A stretch of 60,000 nucleotides of DNA. Origin: Tubiluchus corallicola (lineage: Eukaryota; Priapulida; Priapulimorpha; Priapulimorphida; Tubiluchidae). Position 1 is the first letter of the stretch, and each line of letters begins with the position of its first letter. This document shows, piece by piece, positions 43,720 to 55,793 of the stretch. The notes under the pieces are model-generated. The model did not search any database, had not been told where the DNA came from, and saw only the letters and a program-made list of their open reading frames with translations. The position numbers were made by a program, and so were the translations under genes. The stretch spans positions 252,501 through 312,500 of the forward strand of contig JAQGDQ010000179.1 of NCBI GenBank assembly GCA_030141605.1, read 5' to 3'.

Positions 43720-46700
43720 GTAATTCATCTAAGGCTGTATGTAAAAGCTTAAAGGACACCAGGTCTAAGTACAAAAAGTTTCTGCGAATTAAAGCAAGAA
43801 CTCGTCTAGCCCTCTTAATGATTTACAAAGTAAAGTTTTTAAAATGCAGATCATCATCAAGAACAACACCAAGGTCTTTGTCTTCTGACGAGTATGCTAT
43901 TCCTTCACTCTCCATACTATAACAAAACTCTTTGAAATGGATACAAAACACTAGTTTAACGTGTTGACCAAAGGTTTCTTTATTCTGAAATACAATTATT
44001 AACATTTAGTTTAATTTGCATTGAGTAGAAGAGAATTAGTTGCATGATTAAATGTATTGCAATAACTAAGAACTGATATAAAAATTATGTAGACTATATC
44101 GAAATTAATTAATAATAACTTACGTTGTTAGAGCCTTTAACAGTTACAAAGACAGGAATGAGAACTCCAAGTAGCCTTAAGAACAACAATAAATTCGTAA
44201 GAAATTGACAGTCATAATGCCTAAGAAAATAGAGCAATGGCAGAGAGAAGCAATAGACAGGTAAAATGTCATACAACTACTACAGCTATAGTTCACGAAA
44301 GGCCAAAATACTAATGTATTGAAGGATATTATGTGCTTCATTTTTAAAAGAGTGACTACTGTAAAAAGCTAAATGCCTACTAAGTAAACAAACAGGTGGT
44401 AGCACCGTGGCAATAATTGAAAACTAAATTAAAACCAAAAAAGGGCCTATGCACCCACTACACTCTTTATTGGCTCCCACTACAATTACAGAGCTTTTAC
44501 CAGGATGGAAGGCCATGCCATTCAGATCTGACCATTCACTAAGAGAGTCCCAAGTCTTCTTGCAGTTTAGCACAGTTAGTATTATGTTATGCATTATTCC
44601 TTATGCATGAATAATGACATCATGTTTGAATCATCTGCCAAAAGTCTCAGTTCGTATTGTCCATAATCTGGCAAATCATTCACAGTTATCAGGAGCATCA
44701 AAGATCCCAAATAAGATCCCATCACTGGTGACTGCCGCAGTACTGGATAAAACCCATCCACTATAGTAGCTTGCTTGCCATTGTTAAAAAAGCTGTCAGT
44801 CCAGCTTAGCGTTAGACTGTAATGCCATCAGATCTCATTTTTATTAATAATTTGCTAATGGGGCACTTTATCAAAAGCTTTCTTCATATCGAGGAAAATG
44901 ATATGAAGTGGAGTTCTGTTATCCTGCACTGAAACCAAGAGTTCTAGCACCCTAATAGCTGGGAGACTGTAGATTTTCCCTTAATGAAACCATTTTGAAC
45001 AGTATGCTTGAAATTTTACTCCATGCTCTGTTACACTTGAACTTTTCTGCAATTTTTCCTACAGAGTTCAATAGACTTACAGGCCTGTATTTAGCACAAT
45101 CTGATTTAGTCTTTTTTTTAAAGATGGGCTAAGTCTACCAAATTTCCACTGATGACGGATCTGACAAGTAGAGAACGATTTCTTGATGATCAATGTAATG
45201 GGTTTGCACAAGTGCAGTGCACATTCTTTGAGCAAACGAGGATGAAAATCGTGAAGAGATGATTCACTAGTTGAGAACTTCATCTTTAATATCGTCTTCA
45301 GAGACATTCAAATTGTTTATGTCAGAAGACCTCTAGACAGTGGGTACGAGTTCCTCATCGGATTTAGGGTTAAACACGCTAGCAAAAAAAACGTTCAGAG
45401 AGGATGCTTTATTTATCCTTCTTTAGTGGATAAATAGTACTTTTGGGTTTTGACACCCTGTTTACGTACTACCAGAATTTTTTAGGGTTACTTTCTAAAG
45501 CAACACACTTTCCACAAAGACATCTTAATGATTCCATTATTAGAATTTTTCCTATAATCCACATACGTTCATATAGTTTTCATCAGTTCTGTTCCTTTGC
45601 CACATTTTGAAAGCAACCCTTTTTAATTCAGTTTTAGCTTTAATGTCATTATTAAGCTATACCAGACATTGACTGGTTGATACGTTACCAGCATACGAAG
45701 ACAAGTGAAATAACATGCTGACTAACTGCCATACTAAATTTTTCAGCAAAAATGTCCCACACATTTTGTACTGTATAAACACTATCCAATATATTACAGT
45801 TTTTTTCATTAACCTTGACCTTACTCAAAGCCAAATGCTTCAAAGGTTTTGACACCGTTTTTCTAGGATTCACAGAAGTTATAAAATGAAAGCAAATATG
45901 GTCGTTCTTTCTCGGCGGTTCAGAGTAATGACAAAGTAATGGTTAATTCAGTATTTTGATTAGTAAATGCAAAGTCTAAAGCAAATAGGTTTTGACCCAA
46001 ACGAAAACGCATATATTCACATATATGTTGAAACAATAAATTTCTGTCAAAACAATCTGAAAAATCTGTTCTATGCGATTGTTTAGAATTTCAGATCCCA
46101 ATCTACGCCAGTTAGATTGAAATAACCCAAAATACAAAGATAGTCTTTTTACTTTACTTTTTAGGTGAGTAATGTAATCAGTCAGTCGTAGGAGCTGCTT
46201 ATCCTGATCTTCTGAGGAGGAGGGGCTATGATAAATTACTACAAATACCAGTGCTTCTTCACTAGTTTAATTTGAATTCCACAAGCAATGTAATTAGTCA
46301 GTTGTAGGAGCTGCTTATCCTATCAGTCATTGGAGCTGCTTATCCTGATCTTCTGAGGAGGCGGGGCTTGATAAATTACTAAAAATACCAATGCTTTTTC
46401 ACTAGTTAGTTTAATTTTAATTCCACAAGCAACAGCAAAATATTTACATTCAACTGTCGAGTAATCAACAGAATTATTTACAAATATACAAACACCCCTT
46501 CCATTAGGAACATAAATAGCTAACCCATAGCCAATCAACAATAGCTCATAGCCATCAATAGTTATTGATCTGTTTTTTGTATTAACCTCTGTTATTGCCA
46601 ATATATGTGGTTTATTTTTTTCCATTGATCAGTTTTTTAATAAACGTTAAGAACTTCTAGCAAAAATACCAATGGACAACACATTGAGACCAGTTTTTAA

Positions 46701-47033
46701 TTTAGACCGCAGTTTTTTACATTTTGATAAGCCAGACACAGATTTTGCAAAATTTTGAGAGAGGACTTGTAATTTGTTTCTTACTTCAAGTCCAGAGCTT
46801 TTTGTTGACATAAACTATGCTCTGCTATAGTTTATGACCCAGCTTTTCTCAAGTTCTGCTTCTTTTTTGGTCCTAAGCTCCTCTTTTAATGCTTGACGTT
46901 CTTTGCGCTGGCGAAATGTAAGGTCAGGTCTAACATATAAATCCTCTGGCACATTTTTGAAATAATCATGTTTATAGAAGGCATCCAGTACATTAAATTT
47001 TATGTTCCTAGAATTTACTTGGAACTTCAACAT
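43720..47033 (-). mobile_element. degenerate APE-type LINE (CR1/jockey-like)
   Basis: Minus-strand fragments lie in the order expected of a non-LTR retrotransposon. The ORF1 C-terminus (46815-47033: YVRPDLTFRQRKERQ). The endonuclease domain (46323-46625: KPHILAITEVN and GRGVCIFVNN). A SNPKKFW linker at about 45475-45510. RT finger motifs (45077-45307: HPRLLKECALHLCKP, then WKFGRLSP). The palm box LLADDSN with catalytic ADD at 44630-44638, preceded by a decayed PQGSxLGP and intact VNDLP. An RT-end motif KDLGVVLDDDLHF at about 43835-43875. Stops and frameshifts break every domain. It is a dead copy with no intact ORF. The EN region contains a local tandem duplication. Confidence 0.8.
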
Positions 47034-47762
47034 GTCACATTAGTTGTCATTTTTGGCTTTAATACGATGACTGTTAAAAGGTAAAATATGTTAAAATATA
47101 ACACTTTCAGTTTGTTTTGCACTTTCTGTACTTTTAGAATTTATTTGCCTCCTTCATTAAGCATTGTCTACTAATTTTTTTAAGGACTATTGTTTTGAAG
47201 GTGGATGAGGCTTGATTCAGTTACATTGTTAATAAACTTTACTTGGGCCGTCCGTGCACTGCTGTACTCCAGAATAATGGTGCACCACATTTAACTATCT
47301 ATTATTATCTATATCGATGATTTATCTATTATTAACTTTGGAGAAAGAAAACCACTATAATTTTCTAGCATTTACCCAGACTGGAAATGGGGTGCAAAAA
47401 CACTGTAGACATCTTTATTTAGTTATGTCATTTTGCTTTGATGAAGGCAATACCTGTCCTGTCCTGTGTTTAATTGGTTGTCTATCTACTGTAAACAAGT
47501 GTTATATTTTGACCTTTCACACATTGTTTACTTTTCTTTAGACTGCACGCCACTAGGCTTTAATGTTGACAACTAACTTAAATAGTGTACTATACAGCTG
47601 CTTATGTCTGAACGTCAGTATGAGTGTTATAAAGATGAAGATAAACTAATTTTGGCTTATTTTTCTGTTTTTTTATTTTTCTAAGCTTTTCATATACAGC
47701 TTTGCTCTTTTCAGGCAGCGTATTTTCATTTAGTACAAAGTTGTATGTAAGATTTTGTTGGT
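47034..47762. other. intergenic, promoter side of PEX11G
   Basis: May hold further ORF1 debris of the LINE: minus-strand ENTLPEKSKAVYEKLRK at about 47640-47720 is Lys/Glu-rich. The region just before 47763 must contain the PEX11G promoter; no TATA box stands out. Confidence 0.35.
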
Positions 47763-50700
47763 ATGGAACTTGTGCTTCAACTCCTATCATCCTATCAAGG
47801 CAGAGATAAAGTTATTAGAACTTGCTGCTATGCCTCTTCGCTGCTTTCTGGATTTGTAAAGGACAAAAATGCAGCCAGACTGGTGTTATTTAGTGCACGG
47901 CTGTCCGAATGTCGAGTTGTTCTTCGGCTGTTTGATGACTTACCGATGTTAGTTTACACTTATAACTATGGTTTGGGAAAAAAGGTTTGCAGATTTGCAT
48001 TTCTATAGATTTTTCTATAATGTAGTATGTAAGTGGTCATAATCAAATATCCATTTTTAATTCTTGTTGTATTATAATAAATTAGAATAACTAATTGGTG
48101 AGTTTAATTAAGTACCTACTCAGTTCGTTAGACTTTACAAATAAGATTTGTTGGTGATAGTGAATAAAGTTATTCACAAAAAAGTTTGGATATGTGCAAA
48201 TGACCTGCTGTACCTTTTTGTTTAAATGTATGAACTTCTATCTAAAATGTATGAAGTTCCACTATATGTAGATTGTGAATTTTTTATTTCAGGAAAAAGA
48301 CAGGACTGTGGCAAGGTTAAGTGTCGCCAGCAACCTTTGCAATCAAACTTTTTTCCCACTAGAACATTTAGCATGGGCTGGTGATAATCACATTCTACCA
48401 ATCAAGAACACGGGTCTCTTCCGTAATCTGTCTTTGATGGCCTGGATGTCCTCGTTATTGTTTGAGATAGTAAGGTATAGTCTTTCTATCCAGAGCATAT
48501 TTAATTAAATTATTACTTATCATTTAGTTTTTTTTGTTAATCACATTTTCAAGTTTATTCTAATCAATTCTCAGCAATACTCTGCTTTAATTAAATCTGA
48601 GCAGTAGATTTACAGGATTTTCTGTGTCAGAATTTCATACAGAAATACGGACAGTATTCTATGAACCAATAAAGTGCTGGTGCATTTGCAATTTTATATA
48701 TCTTTGTGATAGCCTTAATTTGTTTATCATCAACAAGAAGCTCTGTCTTTTGTTATTTATTAGATTTGGCGAGTATCTGTGTGCCATAGTTAATTTTTAG
48801 TGTTTAACAGTACATGTATAACATGTATACAAATGCTAAAGTCTTGCATTTTTCATATGCATCAGCACGCTACATTGCTGGAAAGCATTCAAAGGTAGGG
48901 TGCAGTCATAGAGATGTTCACGGCATGACCGGATCCTCACTCATTATCAAGATTATCACTTTTAAGTGAGTCACTAAAGTGTCTCAGCAAATTAGGATTT
49001 ACAGTAGATGCTGCATAATTTCATTCTGTATACTTGGAAATATCGTTCATCACAGACAGATTAGGTGGAACGGATTTGTTTCTATATATCTTAATGCATA
49101 AAACAATCCTAAAATTCTGTGTTTTTAACTTGGTGTATCACTGAGTTCGGCATATACATATATCAGGGTAACAGTCTACACAAAATCCATTGTATTTGCT
49201 GCACTTCTCTTATACGCACAGAAACATTGTCAATACAATGAATGAGCTTTAAAGGCTAGCCAGTCAATAGAGGTGTAAAACAATCGGAAAACAAATCAGT
49301 AAATACTACAACTTGTTTATTGGCGTGACACTTGCAAATTGCCTGATTTCCTAGGGAACTTGCGGGCCAGTATTTCACTGATTCTACTCCTTCAATAAAA
49401 AGTAGAAAATATTAAGTGACTGCAGTATTATTGGTCGAACTTCCACTATTGGTTTCCCTGCTCTCCCGTAACTCCCTAACAGACCTTTCTCAGTAAATGA
49501 GATAGTGTTTTATGTGCACATGTAAGTGTCTAAAGTAAACCTTACATATTAAATTTCACTACTGATTGCTTATTATCGTAATTATACAATAACTGGGTGG
49601 CTCCATTTTGAGTTAGGGTGCGATGAGTGTGTAACTACCATTAGTGCTAGGTATTTAGGTATTTTTAAATAGAATATCCAAAACAAATATAGTCAGTCAA
49701 AACTTAAGAATTTTAAAGCAAACTAAATAACATTTGGCCATGAAGCAGGTTCCTGTTTCAATAAATAGCTATATGCACGCACACAGTGCCACTGAGAAAT
49801 GACTGTGCGAAAATGCGTCTTCACAGGTCTTGTATAGTTTCCTCGGCCTAAGCTATTTGAAATACAAGGCGTTTACTGTATGTATATATATATATATATA
49901 TATGCTCTATCTCTATGAAACGTTTGTATATTTAAATTAATAATTATAAAAACCTGTAATATGATAATAAACAATTTATTTTAACATTTATCATAGGGGA
50001 ATTAGAATCATTTTATTATTAAACAAGAAAAGACATACCATGTTGAAAAGATCAGCTGCGGAGCAAGATCAGAGGTATGTAAAATGAACTTTTTTGGCTA
50101 AGCTTTGAAAATATTTAGCATTTTTGCTGCTGTATGCCAGCTATGACATTAATGTAATCGTAATGTCAATGTTATTATAAACCCGCAATTGAGTTTGGCA
50201 TCAAAATTTAAAGTCAAACTACCGTATTTTCCCGTGTATAAGAGACCCTTTTTTGCTCAGAATTTTCACTTTAAAAATAGGGGGTCTCTTATACATGGGA
50301 GTAAGTCTTTTCAATAAGATGCATAAATTGTGACACTAATGATTTTAAAGAAATAAGTGCTCTACAACTGTTTTGCGTGTCGCGTTCGACTATGAAGCGG
50401 TTGTAAGCAATACAAGCATCATGACACAGGCATTATCTCCTCGTTTTCTCTTTTCCTGTTACAGGTTTGCAGGTACGCACTTTAATATATACCAGTACTC
50501 TTTTTCTACAACACATTAACTGGTTTTATTTTGTTTTCAGTACCGCACTGAGTTGAAAAAAGTTGTACTCTACCCTCTAAAAATGTCCGTCTGAAAAAAC
50601 TTTTTTCCAGAATTTTTGCCTAAAAATTGAAGGGGTCTCTTATACACAAGGGTCTCTTATACACGGGAAAATACGGTAAACCCTCACTATAATGTAGGCT

Positions 50701-52134
50701 TTTACAACTTAAAATGCTACGTTCATTACAAATATTTTATTTATTTTATTATAAACTTACTGTAAAACTTGTTTCTTTCGATTTTTTATCACTTTATGAC
50801 GTTATGAGTACAGTCATGAGCTCACCAAAAATCGGTAATCAAAGACGCGAAATGGCTAAGACACGAAATGTGGCGATCTTTACAGCAAAGCACGCATTCG
50901 AAATTCTTCAGAAAATAATTATTATAAGTCTCTTTTGTTTAACAATAACTATGAATTTTGTATGTATATCATAATAATATGTATCATAATAATATGTTAA
51001 AACAACTTCAATGTCTGTTGGGGTTATATAGGCTTTTAAGTAATTGTAGGTTAGCACCATCACCAGATATGGCATATTAATTTCACTTAGTAGTTAATGG
51101 TGCACTTGGCTGTTGCCTCTAAGCCTGTCCAGATGTTTGCTATAGACACAAGTTTACCAATATGTAGTGGCAAAGCACTTCACTAAGTAGTGAAGAAAAA
51201 ACTATTTTTTTCCAAATAATTCCATGGGTTTGCTATGGCCATAGTTCATAGTAGAAGTAGACTTTGAAACGATTGTCATTTTGTTTTAAACGGTACGCTT
51301 TTGCCCGGGTGAACTATTTCTACCTCGTTACATTTTATAATTTATAGTAATCAATAAATAACGATGAAACAAAAAGTTCTGGCAAGAAATGTGAAAAAGT
51401 TGGAACATTGCCTTGATCTGAACCAGGGACCTTTTACTTGCAAGCCACATGCCATGACCACTACACTACCATGTTCCTCGGCGATCGTTCATCTTCAAAG
51501 TTCATCCTTTAGAGCTGACCAACCAGTTCAGTACTTCCAATGTTAGATGGTTTAGATCACTCATGCTAGAAGGATTCTAGCCTATTAGATTAATTTACTA
51601 ATTTTAATTTCAAATTTAATGAATTTAGTATTAATATATAATTAATTAAGCTTGAGAGATCTAACATTGGAAATGCTAAACTGCTTGGTCAGCTGCAACT
51701 GATAAACTTTGGCCCTGTCATTGTAAGGACCCTGGTTCAAATCCAGGCTGTTTTCCAACTCTGTCTTCAAATTTGATTAACTGTGTGTTTCTAACGTCAT
51801 TAATAATAATCTTGCTTTAAAGACTACAAATAATTATTTGCCCGCAGAGTGTTTAAAAGTTTGTACTTCTCTGTTAATTCTGCTTTGCGCTTACACTGCT
51901 GTACTATTGCTTTTTTAACACAGTGAACAGATATATATTGAGATGCGCCGACTACGGAAACGGCAATGCATAGAACTAATAATTCTGATTCAACACTCAG
52001 CTGACTTGTGCAATGCAATACACTGGCTACCAACGAATTACTTTTGGTCCGGCTCATTAAAACCATGGCAAGTTGGTTTATTTGGTTCAGTTTCTTCGTT
52101 AATTGGCTTGTGCCGGATTATTCGAGGAATGTGA
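47763..52134 (+). CDS. PEX11G: PEX11G, peroxisomal membrane protein 11 gamma, four exons
   Basis: A peroxisomal membrane protein that promotes membrane elongation and division of peroxisomes. Exons 47763-47984, 48293-48474, 49997-50074 and 51924-52134 have GT-AG borders and compatible phases (0, 2, 2) and give 230 aa (human about 241). Conserved stretches: YQGRDKVIRT near the N-terminus, CRVVLRLFDDLPMLVYT and YGLG at the end of exon 1, LEHLAWAGD in exon 2, a basic linker RHTMLKR in exon 3, and ADLCNAIHWLP plus WQVGLFGSVSSLIG in exon 4. The hydrophobic segments of exons 2-3 (LSLMAWMSSLLFEIVR and IRIILLL) and the C-terminus fit the two membrane spans. AATAAA at 52170 lies 36 nt after the stop. 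Intron 3 carries a MITE and SINE pieces. Confidence 0.95.
48475..49996 (+). other. PEX11G intron 2
   Basis: A 1.5-kb intron (GTATAG...CATAG) with a (TA)n tract at about 49881-49902. No nested gene is recognised. Confidence 0.6.
50220..50678. mobile_element. Tc1/mariner-like MITE in PEX11G intron 3
   Basis: Element 50222-50676 has near-perfect terminal inverted repeats of about 27 bp (left CCGTATTTTCCCGTGTATAA; right TTATACACGGGAAAATACGG), flanked by TA on both sides. Further copies of the GGGTCTCTTATAC motif lie just inside both ends (about 50282 and 50636), giving nested inverted repeats. It encodes no protein. Terminal sequences of this CCGTATTTTCCCG...TATAAG type are common in invertebrate MITEs. 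Confidence 0.8.
51410..51476 (-). repeat. tRNA-like SINE head, minus strand
   Basis: On the minus strand, an A-box TAGTGTAGTGGTCATGGC (51451-51468) and a B-box GGTCCCTGGTTCAGATC (51415-51431) are spaced as in a tRNA, but the acceptor stem cannot pair. It is a tRNA-derived SINE rather than a tRNA gene. It lies within PEX11G intron 3. Confidence 0.5.
51680..51750 (+). repeat. tRNA-like SINE head, plus strand
   Basis: B-box GGTTCAAATCC at 51733-51743 inside CCCTGGTTCAAATCCAGG. An A-box-like segment lies about 45 bp upstream. It is in inverted orientation to the copy at 51410-51476. The CTAACATTGG word is mirrored by CCAATGTTAG at about 51538. Confidence 0.45.
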
Positions 52135-52179
52135 GTCATTCTGAAAAGGCTTTACCTTTATAGAATTTAAATAAATTTT

Positions 52180-55100
52180 AGCTGTGATATCTAGTGCTAA
52201 AAGCCGTCATTTAGCTGAAGTTTTAGCCTCATCGTGTAACGATTTCTTAGTTAATTTTTCTTGAGTAGTGTTTGGTATTAATCATGATCTTTTATCACTT
52301 ATTATAAAGAACATAGTATTTTTGTACATCGCAACACTGTTGATTAATAAATTGAGACTTTTTTGCAGTTTTGCAAAATTTGTCAAACTATTCTGTGTTT
52401 ATTTTAAGTAGTTTTTGTGAAATGTTACTTTTGTTACAATGAAGGATTGTGACCAGTAAAACAGCAAACCATCAGTCAACGGGCAGGACTGGTAACTCAG
52501 TTCTATGGCTGATTTCACCTTTTTAGAACTAATACTTCCAAAATTCATGCGATTAAGACAAATGCCAACCAGAACTTAGACAGGGATGATCAAAACTACT
52601 GAGTTATTCAGTTTACAGATAGTATGCTCTCACAATTTGGAACCAAGGATATGTGGACCTTAAATACTTGGGCCTCAATCAGTTGAGCCCAAGAGAATTT
52701 GAGCTCTTCGATACTCGGCTCCCAGTCAGTTGGGCTTCAAACAATTTAGGTCCCACTGCCCCAGACACTCACTCATGAAGTTACTCACTAGAGAAGTGGG
52801 GTAGGAACTTAAACTTTAGAAACAAAAGTCTGGAGAGGCAGCAGGGAAGCATTTACTTATTCTTTTTTTCAATATGGCAGTGTTTTTGGGAAGATCGCAT
52901 TTCTGTGCAATTTTAACATTAAATTACTTTCACTTATGTTGGTAATCCCATAAATGATTATGAGCTGCTATCATAGTTACTAAATAAATTGTCTGTAAGC
53001 TGCATGTGGTGCCATAGCCAGGGACGTATCAACACTCTATGACGACCTAGGCTGATAGCTCTGTTGTGCCCATGTCTATATTGTGAATTCCATGTCTATA
53101 TTGTGAATTCCCTGTTCCTTATGTAATGAGCAGATTAAACAATTACTTGTGGTGTATTAGAAATACTATTAACCTGGTTTCTATGTTGTCATTATTAATT
53201 ACATGTATTTGCATAGCACTTATATTCAAGCAGGCTGCGCAACTGCTTGTTGCATAATCCTTGCACCTGTTCGTTATGTGGCATTTATATAAAAGCTGCG
53301 CTCAGTAACTGCCTGTGTTATAAAATGCACCCTTTACATGAATATGAAAGTACTCGTATACACATTTTCAGAGGAGAATAATAATTTTTTCTAAAATTTG
53401 ACGCATCTCAAACTTTGGCGCCCTAGGCTATAGCCTAGTTAGCCTGTTGTCTCCTTATTTGGCCATAGGTCTCCTTATTTGGTACCAAACAGCAAAAGGT
53501 TCTGAGAACATAACAATCTCAGAAAAAAATCTGAAAATTTACACAAATGCACTGGTTCCGGCGGCTTTATACCTTCAATTTCAGCCCCTAATTATAATGG
53601 GAGATAAAAAAAGTTACAGTTTAGTAAATTATTGAATGAACTAGAGCTTTCATAAGGTATTTTTTTGAGAAACACTTTTGAGTTTAAGATCAAATCTGTT
53701 TATGATCTCTGGAGCAGTGCTAATACTGATGGCACTGTACTTGATGAACCATTGCCCTAATGTCTACTGCCCAAATGTCCACTGCCCAGTTGTTCATTGT
53801 CCAAGTGCCTGCAGCCCAAGAATCTGCGGCCCAATTGTCCATTGCCAAGTATTTCCAGTTTGGCTAGGTGTCTTAGAATTGCCCGTTTTCTTCAAAGTCA
53901 AAAAACTTAAACCAGATTGAGTACCTTGCCTTGACTTTCAACCAATACACATTTAGTGGCTGTATGCATAATAGTGCAAGTATTATTGCCAAAAAATGAT
54001 GAAAGTTTAACTTCACCATAATTTTTACCAGAGATTGTTAAAAATTACAGTATTGGGGCTCAAATGCCCAGCCACTGGGCCCCAATTTCTGGTTGCCTAA
54101 TACCCGGAGCCCAAATGTCTGTGACCTGAGTGAATCAGAAAGGCTTTTTTTCCTGTATCTGGAACTTAGAATAATAATAGTTATAGTTTTGTATACATGC
54201 AGCCTAAAACAATTTACATGGATTTTGCCACTAATTAGGCATTTGCTAATAATTCTGCAATTTTTGCCCAAATTGCCCATTACAAATGGTGCTTGGCAGT
54301 GTACAGAACTTAGTTTGATGAAATGGGATTTATTCTCAATGTTTAAAATAAGGCCAAGCACTTCTGCATCACAGTCGCATTTAATAAAAAGCACACAGTC
54401 AAGTCAACACTTTCAACACTCACATGAAACTAATTAGCTAAAATAATCCAACGTTTCATTTAACTGTGATGTAGCAAACATTAAGAAACCAGACAGTTTG
54501 TGTAAAATAACCTAACTAACCTAATACTGGTAGATGTCTTAAGTGGTTTTGAAAATGAATTGACTAAAACAAACTTCACATTAGACCATAAATGTGTGAA
54601 GCTAGAAACTGTAAACCAAGTGTGGGCATCTGAGTATATTCAGCCCTACTTTAATAGCATAGTTCTTGGTTACAAAAAAGCCGTTTATTTATTATCGTTA
54701 TTTAAAGTGATTTCACCAAAATTGTTTCAGTATTATAATAACAACTCCCATAGTTCCATTCTAATAAGGCGGACTTCAACGTACTGTACTTTCGTCTAGT
54801 TACAGCTTACTCCCGTAGTCTCGTACGTACCGTGTTTGTTTTAAAACTTTAATTTTAATTTTTGTTCTATTATTATTAATATTAAAGAAATATTAGTTTT
54901 TCTTCTAATGACAAGGGTGATCAGGGTGGATCCAGGATTTTCTTAAAAAAAGGAGCCCTGGTCTGGTGCTGAAGTCCGTCACCGCGAACGCAATTCTAGT
55001 CAGGTGAAAAGTCTCAGGGACTGAAAAAACATTTCTAATTTGAGGGCTCCTAAATGGCGTATGTACAAAACAGATTATTTTTTGTGCCTATTAATAAGAG

Positions 55101-55793
55101 CATGAAAATATAAGAAAAAATGCAAGTTCAAAACTGTGGAACCTTAATTTTAAGCTAGCCAATGCCCTTCATAAAACTGTCCATATTTTTTATGAAACTT
55201 TATGAAGGCCATAATTTGCTCCCACTTCCGTTTCTTCTGACCCAGTGACACTGGTTTATTCTGTGATGTACAGTACTTTTATCAAGCGGCAAGTTGAAGC
55301 ATTGTTGTCACGTGACTACTAAGTTCTGCATGTGTCTACTTCGCTCTGACTTCGCAACGGTAGTCCCGTTGACTTCGAGGCCACCGCTGTCACACCATGA
55401 AGTAACATCGCAAAGCAGTTAGTGTTCACTCAGCCGGAAAATTCAAGGTATTCTTGCATGTACGTTGCTAATGTACCTTGTTATGATGACGCTAAGTTTT
55501 GCCTATAAAAGCTAAAATGGTTTCTTTTGCATTCATTTCTTTGCGTGGTTTAGGGTGCCACAGCTGTTTCCCGTGAATTTGTTTTAAAATGCCTATGGCT
55601 GGTGTAAGACGAATTTTGTGGTTGCGACTATTATAATTCAGTGTATTTTGAAAAATTTTGCACTATGAAATTGCAGAAAACTGTGCTTCTATTGTATTTC
55701 ATTTTCAAATTTGTTCTCTAATCTTAGTTTGTTAATTTTTTTCTATTTTTTAATTGAAGTTTTAATTTGTTTCATTTTTTATTGACATTCTAG
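52180..55793. other. spacer between PEX11G and CPEB1 exons
   Basis: Repeat-rich. It contains the degenerate minisatellite blocks (52665-52765, 53735-53865, 54055-54125), and the direct repeat CCATGTCTATATTGTGAATTC twice at about 53069-53110. A palindromic GTCACGTGAC E-box is at 55307-55316 within a somewhat GC-richer stretch (55290-55450) that could be the CPEB1 promoter or first exon. TTCAAG|GTATTC at about 55447 is a possible donor. No other gene is recognised. Confidence 0.4.
53735..53865 (+). repeat. degenerate 15-bp minisatellite
   Basis: Successive units approximate GCCCAAATGTCCACT. They read as a CPxVxCP peptide in one frame, which is an artefact. Related words (GGGCTCAAATGCCCAG and GAGCCCAAATGTC) recur at 54055-54125, and (GGGCCTCAATCAGTTGAGCCC) at 52665-52765. 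Confidence 0.6.

Noticed and set aside
47602-47790. 62-aa minus-strand ORF over the PEX11G start
   Set aside because: Its first residues are antisense to PEX11G exon 1. The remainder could be LINE ORF1 debris, but the evidence is too weak for a separate feature.
51410-51476. True tRNA gene
   Set aside because: The A and B boxes are good, but the acceptor stem does not pair and similar degenerate copies occur elsewhere.
53678-53920. Cys-Pro repeat ORF (CPNVHCP-like)
   Set aside because: The repeat is in the DNA (degenerate 15-bp units); there is no start context or splice sites, and related DNA blocks nearby are not open.
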